From the NCBI GenBank assembly GCA_938008575.1, contig CALLKB010000187.1:1-22258 (forward strand): a stretch of DNA of 22,258 bases, written 5' to 3'. Positions 1-5,915 of this stretch are shown here, piece by piece. The translations under genes and the position numbers were made by a program. The notes under the pieces were generated by a model. The model saw only the letters and a list, made by a program, of their open reading frames with translations. It was not told the DNA's origin and ran no database searches. The DNA is from an uncultured Cytophagaceae bacterium. GTDB taxonomy: Bacteria > Bacteroidota > Bacteroidia > Cytophagales > Spirosomataceae. How positions within the stretch are numbered: the stretch's first letter is position 1; every line of letters begins with the position of its first letter.

Positions 1-449
1 AGAAACCTTTGAATACGAAAGATGGTATGCTGATGGTTAGTGTTTCACCAGAAGGAGGCGTTTATTTGGCAACTGATGATCAAATGGCAAGAGAGTTTAT
101 GTTAGAGCGTATGGCTAATCGCTATGGTATCGCTGTAACGGCTGAAATGAAGAAGAACTTTATGGCTTCGGAAATTGTAGGCTATCCTCTTGGAGCTATG
201 CGTCAGGTGTTGAATATGAAACCTTCAGAAGCTAAAAAGCTAAGCAAGGGAATTCCAATTGATTCATCAAATAACGAGTTATCTTATTGGGTGGGTTATG
301 CGAAATTGTCTAATCCAGAGTTAAAGGTTGCTATTAAAGGAGATAAAGAGTCTAATTACAAAGTGTTTGCTGATATCATCGGTACTTTGCAAGCTCAGAA
401 CATCAATATCTTCCAATTGGTAACTGGTCCGGAAAATAAACCGAAATAA
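1..449 (+). CDS. exbD: ExbD/TolR-family biopolymer transport protein, C-terminal part (5' end outside window)
   Basis: The reading frame is open from the first bases of the window and ends at TAA 447-449, so the start and the N-terminal membrane helix lie upstream. About 148 residues remain. They look like the periplasmic domain of a Bacteroidota ExbD: a short beta strand reading MLMVSVSPEGGVYLATDDQ, a region with the family-like arrangement of an enzyme-free alpha/beta fold, and a C-terminal segment (KVFADIIGTLQAQNINIFQLVT) typical of ExbD tails. ExbD works with ExbB in the inner membrane, using the proton gradient to energise TonB. A second exbD starts 26 bp downstream, followed by tonB, so an exbB gene is expected just upstream (inference). 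The TTG at position 9 is an internal codon, not a credible start. Confidence 0.85.
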   Translation, partial: KPLNTKDGMLMVSVSPEGGVYLATDDQMAREFMLERMANRYGIAVTAEMKKNFMASEIVGYPLGAMRQVLNMKPSEAKKLSKGIPIDSSNNELSYWVGYAKLSNPELKVAIKGDKESNYKVFADIIGTLQAQNINIFQLVTGPENKPK

Positions 450-475
450 GTTTTCATTTTTAATTACAAACAGAA

Positions 476-991
476 ATGGCAGAAATAGATAGCTCCGGCG
501 GCGGGAAGAAAGGCGGGAAGAAGCGTAGTAAAAAGATGTCGACCAAAATCGACATGACACCTATGGTGGACTTAGGCTTCTTGTTGATTACTTTCTTTAT
601 GTTAACGACTACGTTAGCAAAACCCGTTACCATGCAATTAAACATGCCTGATAAAACGGATACGAAGGAAACTTCACCTGTTAAATTGTCGGAAACACTT
701 ACGGTGTGTCCAGATGTTGACAAGGTGTATTACTACCAAGGTATTCCTACTGAAGCAGGTACAGTAATGCAGGTGACCAACTATTCTGAGACAGGCATTC
801 GCAAAGTGATTGCGGATCTTAAGGCGAAGGTTGGTTCTAATTTTACCATCGTAATTAAGCCTACGAAAAAAGCAAAATATCGTAATATGATTGATATGCT
901 TGATGAGTGTGCGATTACCAACAATAAGCGTTATGCTTTGTTGGAGATTGATCCGGATACGGAAGCTTTGATTAAACGATCAGGTAAATAG
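476..991 (+). CDS. exbD: ExbD/TolR-family biopolymer transport protein (second copy)
   Basis: This 171-residue protein is the second ExbD of the cluster. It has a cytoplasmic tail rich in Lys and Gly (residues 8-20), the family signature around IDMTPMVDLGFLL, and one membrane helix (about 30-46). Asp32 at the start of that helix is the conserved proton-translocating acid of ExbD. The rest, about 125 residues, is periplasmic. Methionine 21 is an alternative start, but the basic tail before it is typical, so ATG 476 is kept. It lies 26 bp after the first exbD and 34 bp before tonB, which implies one transcript. Paired exbD genes next to tonB are a recurring Bacteroidota arrangement (known); why two are needed is not visible here. 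Confidence 0.93.
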   Translation: MAEIDSSGGGKKGGKKRSKKMSTKIDMTPMVDLGFLLITFFMLTTTLAKPVTMQLNMPDKTDTKETSPVKLSETLTVCPDVDKVYYYQGIPTEAGTVMQVTNYSETGIRKVIADLKAKVGSNFTIVIKPTKKAKYRNMIDMLDECAITNNKRYALLEIDPDTEALIKRSGK

Positions 992-1025
992 ACCTATTAA
1001 ATTAATTTTAAATTAAACGAATATT

Positions 1026-1844
1026 ATGTCACAAGTAATAAGCCAAGATGCTACTTTGGACGATATTATCTTCAAAGACAAAAACCGTGAATTCGGTGCT
1101 TTTGTTCTTCGCAAGACGTATCCCAAAGTAATGAAGCGGTCGGTATTACTAGGCTCTGCACTCTTTGTCGGTGCTCTTTTAATCGCAGCTTTCTGGAAAC
1201 AGTTGACTGCAGAATCAGAAGAAAAGACTGAGGTGACTGCTGAAGTAATGAAACTGGATAAGCCAGCTCCTACCAAGAAGGTTGAGTTGCCTCCACCGCC
1301 GCCGCCGCCACCACCCAAAGAAATTCCTAAGGTGACTACGACGAAATTCTTACCTCCAGAAATCAAGCATGATGAGGAAGTAACGAAGCCTGAGCCGCCA
1401 CCTGAAGAAGTTCGTGGTAACACGGCATCGGAAACAGTGAAAGGTGAAACGGAAACGTATGAGCCACCAGTGGATCCAGATGCAAAAGGCGCTGAGCCAG
1501 TTGAGCCGCCAAAACCAGCTGAAGATGAAATCTTTACAGCGGTTGAGCAGCAAGCAGAATTCCCTGGAGGACCCCGTGCATTCGGATCCTTCTTGCAGAA
1601 AAACTTACGTTACCCATCTGCTGCACAACGTGCAAACGTGGGAGGTAAAGTATACGTTCAGTTCGTTGTGAACACAGACGGTACAATCCAAGACGTTCAA
1701 GTTTTGAAATCTGTAGGTTTCGGTTGCGACGAAGAAGCCGTACGTGTAATTAAATCGGTACCAAGATGGACTCCTGGTAAGCAATCGGGTCGCCCAGTGC
1801 GCTCTCGCTTTACACAGCCGATCACGTTCGTGTTATCTGAGTAA
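1026..1844 (+). CDS. tonB: TonB energy transducer protein
   Basis: This 272-residue TonB couples the ExbB/ExbD motor to outer-membrane TonB-dependent transporters. The cytoplasmic N-terminus contains the Bacteroidota-type stretch NREFGAFVLRKTYPK (residues 20-34). One membrane helix follows (about 39-57). Then comes a periplasm-spanning region rich in Pro, Glu and Lys, with nine consecutive prolines at residues 89-97. The C-terminal TonB domain occupies about 178-272, with FPGG, NLRYP, GKVYVQFVV, GTIQDV, EEAVRV and RWTPGK, the order expected for this domain. The gene is the last of the ExbD-ExbD-TonB run and is followed 20 bp later by a hairpin terminator. Substrate specificity cannot be read from the sequence. 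Confidence 0.96.
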   Translation: MSQVISQDATLDDIIFKDKNREFGAFVLRKTYPKVMKRSVLLGSALFVGALLIAAFWKQLTAESEEKTEVTAEVMKLDKPAPTKKVELPPPPPPPPPKEIPKVTTTKFLPPEIKHDEEVTKPEPPPEEVRGNTASETVKGETETYEPPVDPDAKGAEPVEPPKPAEDEIFTAVEQQAEFPGGPRAFGSFLQKNLRYPSAAQRANVGGKVYVQFVVNTDGTIQDVQVLKSVGFGCDEEAVRVIKSVPRWTPGKQSGRPVRSRFTQPITFVLSE

Positions 1845-1864
1845 TTTTTATTTGAAGATTCATG

Positions 1865-1904
1865 TCAGACCTGCTAAATGTTATTTGGCAGGTCTGATTG
1901 TTTA
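1865..1904 (+). terminator. Rho-independent-type terminator after tonB
   Basis: A perfect 10-bp stem, TCAGACCTGC (1865-1874) with GCAGGTCTGA (1888-1897), encloses a 13-nt loop and is followed by TTGTTT. It lies between tonB and the next start codon. An ATG at 1878 falls inside the loop, which argues that the next gene starts at 1914 instead. The U-run is short and interrupted, so some read-through into the downstream genes is likely. Confidence 0.7.
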
Positions 1905-1913
1905 AATTCCATT

Positions 1914-2159
1914 ATGAAACGTTCGATGGCCATTTGGGTTAATATTTCTTTTCGTGTTTTTGTTGCATTAGCATACACTTTACTGGGTGCTTATGTGGCT
2001 TTTTGGTCTGCATTTGATTTAGGTGAATGGGTTGGTGTGCAGATTACTCTATTATTAGGGATCTTATTTATGTTGTACGGATTGTTTCGGATTTGGCGCG
2101 CTTATTTGTATTTTCGAGAAGCTGATGAATCATCTAATTATGCTGAATATGAAGACTAA
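1914..2159 (+). CDS. small two-helix membrane protein of unknown function
   Basis: This 81-residue protein is not one I recognise. It has a basic N-terminus (MKRSMAIW), two hydrophobic helices (about 10-30 and 40-61) joined by a short acidic loop (DLGEW), then a basic patch (FRIWRAYLYFRE) and an acidic tail ending in EYED. The likely topology is both ends in the cytoplasm (inference). The frame is open from ATG 1878, but that codon sits inside the terminator hairpin and would add residues with no hydrophobic character, so ATG 1914 is preferred. Its last 11 bases overlap the start of the PstS-like gene, suggesting translational coupling and a related role. Confidence 0.7.
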   Translation: MKRSMAIWVNISFRVFVALAYTLLGAYVAFWSAFDLGEWVGVQITLLLGILFMLYGLFRIWRAYLYFREADESSNYAEYED

Positions 2160-3081
2160 ATTAATGGCCGGCTTACTGACTGCAATTGTCATGATGAGCT
2201 GTGGTACGAAAAAAAATGAAGTGAAAGATGGGCCAACAACCGGGACGATAAGTCTTGGGGTAGATGAATCTTTCCAACGAGTTGTCGAAGCGGAAAAGGT
2301 TGCATTTCGTGACAACTACCATTTCGCGAATATCAATTTGCAGTTCAAGCCTGAGAATGAGGCGATTGCCGATTTACTCAATGACAAGGTTCGGGGCGCT
2401 GTTGTTACGCGGGAATTGACCGATGCTGAGAAGGCTGTATTTACTCGTGAGAAAATTACTTATCGGAGTTTCAAGTTCGCGGCGGATGGAATTGCTTTAT
2501 TGGTACATCCTTCCAATAAAGACACGTTAATAGGTCTAGATCAGTTGAAGGCATTGCTTTCAGGCCGGGAAAAATCATGGAAATCCATTGGTTCTTCTCG
2601 CGGTGGGGATGTTGAATTGGTCGTGGATAAGGCGAATTCGAGTAACATTAAGTTTTTAGTTGACCTGTTTGGATTAGGGAATAGCGGATTGTCTGTATCT
2701 GCTGCGGGTTCCAACAAAGAGGTAATCGAATACGTTAAATCGCATCCAAATGCGATGGGAATCATCGGATCCAATTGGATTAGTGATGGGGATAATCCAA
2801 CTTCCCTTGGATTTATTCGTTCGGTTAATGTGATGTCGGTCGCGAAAGAATCTTCGTTGCCAAAGGCTGAATTTTATCAGCCCTTTGGCTATAATTTGGC
2901 ATTAAAGAAATATCCTTTGCGTCGCGAAGTGAAGATTATTTTAAAGGAATCGTATTTGGGATTAGGGACAGGATTTGTCAATTATGTCTGTGGTGACATG
3001 GGGCAACTGATTGTTTTGAAGTCGGGCTTAATTCCTTTGACCCGCCCTATCACGATTCGGCAGTATCAAATCAGCCAATAA
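2149..3081 (+). CDS. PstS-like periplasmic substrate-binding lipoprotein
   Basis: This 310-residue protein resembles phosphate-binding proteins of the PstS/PBP-like family. The N-terminus (MKTKLMAGLLTAIVMMSC) is a lipoprotein signal with the lipidated Cys at about residue 18. A two-lobed binding protein fold is suggested by the opening strand GTISLGVDESFQRVVEAE, the segment GIALLVHPSN (after which PstS family members read KLT/LDQLKALLSG), and NPNAMGIIG-like text near the middle (HPNAMGIIGSNWI). No pstC, pstA or pstB follows. Members of this family next to exbD-tonB are known in Bacteroidota, and their role need not be phosphate uptake. Three in-frame ATGs exist (2125, 2140, 2149); only 2149 places the signal peptide at the N-terminus. 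It overlaps the upstream gene by 11 bp. Confidence 0.8.
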   Translation: MKTKLMAGLLTAIVMMSCGTKKNEVKDGPTTGTISLGVDESFQRVVEAEKVAFRDNYHFANINLQFKPENEAIADLLNDKVRGAVVTRELTDAEKAVFTREKITYRSFKFAADGIALLVHPSNKDTLIGLDQLKALLSGREKSWKSIGSSRGGDVELVVDKANSSNIKFLVDLFGLGNSGLSVSAAGSNKEVIEYVKSHPNAMGIIGSNWISDGDNPTSLGFIRSVNVMSVAKESSLPKAEFYQPFGYNLALKKYPLRREVKIILKESYLGLGTGFVNYVCGDMGQLIVLKSGLIPLTRPITIRQYQISQ

Positions 3082-3103
3082 AGGCTAATTTGTAGGGTTT
3101 AAT

Positions 3104-3136
3104 TTTGAATTTTTAGGAGAAATATTAGTATATTTG
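3104..3136 (+). promoter_or_regulatory. candidate Bacteroidota promoter for the TPR gene
   Basis: TTTG at 3104-3107 and TATATTTG at 3129-3136 match the Bacteroidota -33/-7 pattern (TTTG, TAnnTTTG), here with 21 nt between them. The predicted start would leave a leader of roughly 90 nt before ATG 3233. The 151-bp AT-rich gap to the preceding gene supports a new transcript. AT-rich sequence produces such matches by chance, so confidence is moderate. Confidence 0.4.
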
Positions 3137-3232
3137 TGATTCTAAATTTATTAAACTTTTAAAGTAATTTGTTGAACTATTTTAATGTTCACGCCTAAGA
3201 AAAATACTATTTAAACAAAATTTTAATTAACA

Positions 3233-4942
3233 ATGATGAAAATGAAATCGTGGCTTTTGGGAGTTGGTTTGTTGTTGACCAATTTGGCTTTCGGGCAAAC
3301 AATTCAGGATGGTTTGCATATGATGGATCGCCATCAACCGAGCCGTGCGAAACAGGTTTTTGAGGGTTTAGTTGCTGCTCAGCCTACAGGAGAAAATTAT
3401 TTTTATTTGGGATATTATTTCTTGAATCAACGTGATTGGGATAATGCACGTAAGGCATTCGAAGCTGGTAAGGCGGCAGATCCTAAGAACTATTTGAATC
3501 AAGTAGGTTTGGCTTCGATTTTGGTAGGTCAAAATAAGGTGAACGATGCGAAAGTTGAGTTTGATCGTATTTTAGCGGAGACAAAAAATAAAAACATTGA
3601 TGTGATGTACCGTATCGCGGAAGCATATTCGATGTATTACATTTTGGGCAAAGAGGATTCATTCAATGCGAATAACAATGATCCAGCTGAGGCAATTCGT
3701 TTGATCGATTTGATTCAGGATCGTATGATGAAGGACAAGAAATTACCTACTGCTGAGCATTACATTGTAAAAGGAGATGCTTATTTGATCAAGAATGATG
3801 GTGGAAATGCGGTAACTGCTTACGAAAATGCAATCGCACAAGAGCCACGTAACATCAAGGCAAAAGTGAAAATCGGTACGGTATACTTACGTGGTAAAAA
3901 CTACAAGGAAACTCAAGCTCGCTACAAAGAGGCGATTGATTTGGATTCTAACTATGCACCAGCATTGCGTAAGTATGGTGAGTATTTGATCGTAGGTAGC
4001 CAATACAAAAATGCATCTCGTTATTTCCGTCGTTATTTGGAAAAAGCTGAAGCTACTCCTCAGGTTACTTTAGAAACCGCAAAATTATTGTTCTTGTCGA
4101 AAGATTATGACGGAGCGATGAAATTCACGGATGAGGCTGATAAGAAAGGTGTTCAAGACAATGACATCTACCGTATGCGTGGATATTCTAATGTGGAGAT
4201 GGGTAACTTCCAACAAGGTATCGACAACTTAGACGGTATGGTGAAGCGAGGTGTTAAACCTTATTTCATGGATGATTTGTATTTTGGTAAAGGATACCAA
4301 GGATTGGGAAAAGATTCTTTGGCTTTGCTTTACTTAGAGCGTGCGGCTCCTTTGGACACAAACAATAACGTTTATTCAATCATTCACGATGTGCGTTACA
4401 AGCAAAAGCGTTATGCGGATGCTGCAGCGGCTGGAATGAATGCGATTCAATGGAAAGTGAAAAAGTCACAGACAGTTGGTTCTGGTGATTACTTCAAAGT
4501 TGCCATGGATTATTACTTGACATCTGCATTTATCAATAAGGCGGATACGATTGCTCGTCCAGCGATGGCAATGCGTGCTGATTCTATGTTTGCGAAGGCG
4601 ATTGAAATCAATGACAAATGGCCTCCATTCTACATCAACCGTGCGCGTGCGAATAACTTAATTGACTACACAGGTACGAAATGGTTAGGTGCTCCTTATT
4701 ATGAGAAATTCTTAGCTGCGGTGGAAACACAACGTGCAGAAAAAGGACAATACAAAGAGGATAAAAACCAATTGTTCGAAGCGTATAAATTCTTAGGTGG
4801 TTATCATTTATCGGTGACGAAGGATGAAGCCAAAGTGAAGGAATTATTCACGAAAGCACAAGAAATCAAACCTGATGATGTCGATATAAAGGCGTACTTT
4901 AATCCGACCCCAGCGGGTGCACCTGTTGCACCTAAAAAATAA
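3233..4942 (+). CDS. secreted tetratricopeptide-repeat (TPR) protein
   Basis: This 569-residue protein starts with a signal peptide (MMKMKSWLLGVGLLLTNLAFG, cleavage before Gln22) and then consists largely of TPR helices. Clear repeats include NYFYLGYYFLNQRDWDNAR, the stretch with GDAYLIKNDGGNAVTAYENA, IGTVYLRGKNYKETQARY and YGEYLIVGSQYKNASRYF. The C-terminus (TPAGAPVAPKK) is a short Pro/Ala tail. TPR arrays bind other proteins, so a periplasmic scaffold is likely; no enzyme motif is visible. It is separated from the PstS-like gene by 151 bp with a candidate promoter and is closed by a strong terminator, so it is probably its own unit. Codon use looks strongly biased (for example CGT for Arg), hinting at high expression. 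Two alternative ATGs (3236, 3242) are also possible. Confidence 0.85.
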   Translation: MMKMKSWLLGVGLLLTNLAFGQTIQDGLHMMDRHQPSRAKQVFEGLVAAQPTGENYFYLGYYFLNQRDWDNARKAFEAGKAADPKNYLNQVGLASILVGQNKVNDAKVEFDRILAETKNKNIDVMYRIAEAYSMYYILGKEDSFNANNNDPAEAIRLIDLIQDRMMKDKKLPTAEHYIVKGDAYLIKNDGGNAVTAYENAIAQEPRNIKAKVKIGTVYLRGKNYKETQARYKEAIDLDSNYAPALRKYGEYLIVGSQYKNASRYFRRYLEKAEATPQVTLETAKLLFLSKDYDGAMKFTDEADKKGVQDNDIYRMRGYSNVEMGNFQQGIDNLDGMVKRGVKPYFMDDLYFGKGYQGLGKDSLALLYLERAAPLDTNNNVYSIIHDVRYKQKRYADAAAAGMNAIQWKVKKSQTVGSGDYFKVAMDYYLTSAFINKADTIARPAMAMRADSMFAKAIEINDKWPPFYINRARANNLIDYTGTKWLGAPYYEKFLAAVETQRAEKGQYKEDKNQLFEAYKFLGGYHLSVTKDEAKVKELFTKAQEIKPDDVDIKAYFNPTPAGAPVAPKK

Positions 4943-4950
4943 GATTTTAA

Positions 4951-4978
4951 GAAGCCCAGCAATGGGCTTCTTTTTTTT
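4951..4978 (+). terminator. strong intrinsic terminator after the TPR gene
   Basis: Stem GAAGCCCA (4951-4958) and TGGGCTTC (4963-4970), a GCAA loop and eight consecutive T (4971-4978). It starts 8 bp after the TPR stop codon. Confidence 0.92.
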
Positions 4979-4992
4979 AACGAATAGATATT

Positions 4993-5766
4993 ATGGCATA
5001 CGCATTAATAACAGGAGCTAGTAAAGGAATCGGGAAAGAGATCGCGAATGAGCTAGCAATCAAAGGCTATGATTTATTGCTCATCGCTCGCAATTCCTAT
5101 GAACTTCAAATGGTCAAGGAGGAATTTGAGAAGAAGTACGGCTTGAAGGTGGACTACCTAGTCGCCGATTTATCGGAAGTTGGTTCTGTTGATCGTATCG
5201 TTGCTTGGGTCGAAGAAAAGCAAGTTGATTTGCGCGTCTTGGTCAATAACGCAGGTTATGGCTTGGTGGGTCAATTCGAAAAATACAGCTTCGAAGAGAA
5301 TCGAAAAATGATGCAGGTTAATATGCAAGCATTGGTAGAGATGTGCCAAAAGTTTTATCCCTATTTGGTTGGGAAAGGTCAGGCCTATGTCTTGAATATC
5401 GCGAGTTCGACTGCCTATCAGGCAATTCCAAACATGAGCTTGTATGCCGCAACGAAAGTATTTGTGTTGAACTTCTCTCGTGGTTTATTCCACGAGTGGA
5501 AAGAGAAAGGTATTTCGGTTACGGTTGTTAGTCCGGGGGCTACAACGACCAACTTCAATGATCGTGCAAACTTACAAGATAAGGCACGCAAGGCAGCAGA
5601 AAAGGTGACGATGACACCTGCTGCGGTAGCCAAATTAGCGGTGGACGGGATGTTTGCGAAGAAGATCGAGGTGATTACGGGAATGGTCAATAAATTAGGG
5701 GCATTCCTAGCCTGGGTTGCTCCCAAAGCCATTAGCGAAAAAGTCGCCAAAGGGATTTATGAATAA
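4993..5766 (+). CDS. short-chain dehydrogenase/reductase (SDR family)
   Basis: This 257-residue enzyme belongs to the classical SDR family of NAD(P)H-dependent oxidoreductases. Visible motifs are the cofactor-binding TGASKGIG (residues 7-14), NNAG at 85-88, Ser138 in the segment NIASSTAYQ, and YAATK with catalytic Tyr151 and Lys155. PG motif follows in VVSPGATTTNF. Length is normal for the family. The Arg at position 33 after the second strand (LLLIARN) favours NADPH over NADH (inference). Members with the GYxxLLIARN-like opening are often annotated as DltE or YqjQ-type dehydrogenases, but the substrate cannot be assigned. It begins 14 bp after the preceding terminator and ends just before another, so it is monocistronic. 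Confidence 0.92.
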   Translation: MAYALITGASKGIGKEIANELAIKGYDLLLIARNSYELQMVKEEFEKKYGLKVDYLVADLSEVGSVDRIVAWVEEKQVDLRVLVNNAGYGLVGQFEKYSFEENRKMMQVNMQALVEMCQKFYPYLVGKGQAYVLNIASSTAYQAIPNMSLYAATKVFVLNFSRGLFHEWKEKGISVTVVSPGATTTNFNDRANLQDKARKAAEKVTMTPAAVAKLAVDGMFAKKIEVITGMVNKLGAFLAWVAPKAISEKVAKGIYE

Positions 5767-5770
5767 GCCA

Positions 5771-5797
5771 AAGGGCCAGCGAAAGCTGGCCTTTTTT
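5771..5797. terminator. bidirectional terminator between the SDR gene and tRNA-Pro
   Basis: Stem GGCCAGC (5774-5780), loop GAAA, stem GCTGGCC (5785-5791), followed by TTTTTT on the plus strand and preceded by AAG on the other side. On the minus strand the same hairpin is followed by CTTTTGG, so it can also end the tRNA transcript, which reaches it 2-3 nt after the CCA end. The two genes converge on it. Confidence 0.85.
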
Positions 5798-5799
5798 GT

Positions 5800-5876
5800 T
5801 GGTCGGGATGACAGGATTTGAACCTGCGACCACACGCCCCCCAGACGTGTACGCTACCGGACTGCGCTACATCCCG
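5800..5876 (-). tRNA. tRNA-Pro (anticodon GGG)
   Basis: The minus strand folds into a complete cloverleaf. The acceptor stem is CGGGATG with CATCCCG, the D-arm GCGC/GCGT, the anticodon stem CACGT/GCGTG (one G:T pair), and the T arm carries GGTTCAAATCC. The seven-base anticodon loop CTGGGGG gives anticodon GGG, which reads CCC and CCU proline codons. The discriminator base is A, and a CCA end is encoded at 5802-5800. Length with CCA is 77 nt. No intron is present. Confidence 0.95.
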
Positions 5877-5884
5877 ATTTTCTG

Positions 5885-5915
5885 CAAAGGTATATATCGG
5901 ACGCTTTTTTGTCAA
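5885..5915 (-). promoter_or_regulatory. promoter of tRNA-Pro
   Basis: On the minus strand TTG (5915-5913) and TACCTTTG (5892-5885) are separated by 20 nt, a close match to the Bacteroidota promoter. The -7 element ends 8 nt before the tRNA, so transcription would start at or near the mature 5' end. The -33 element overlaps the stop codon of the upstream secreted-protein gene (5914-5912). Confidence 0.75.

Noticed and set aside
1013..1423. Minus-strand frame opposite tonB, 136 codons.
   Set aside because: It is the shadow of the proline-rich tonB region (Gly-rich product) with no independent signal.
3066..3088. Weak AGCC/GGCT hairpin at the end of the PstS-like gene as a terminator.
   Set aside because: Only 4 bp of stem, overlaps the stop codon and has no proper T-run.
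5418..5750. Minus-strand frame of 110 codons opposite the SDR gene.
   Set aside because: Shadow of a well-supported SDR coding region with no family resemblance.
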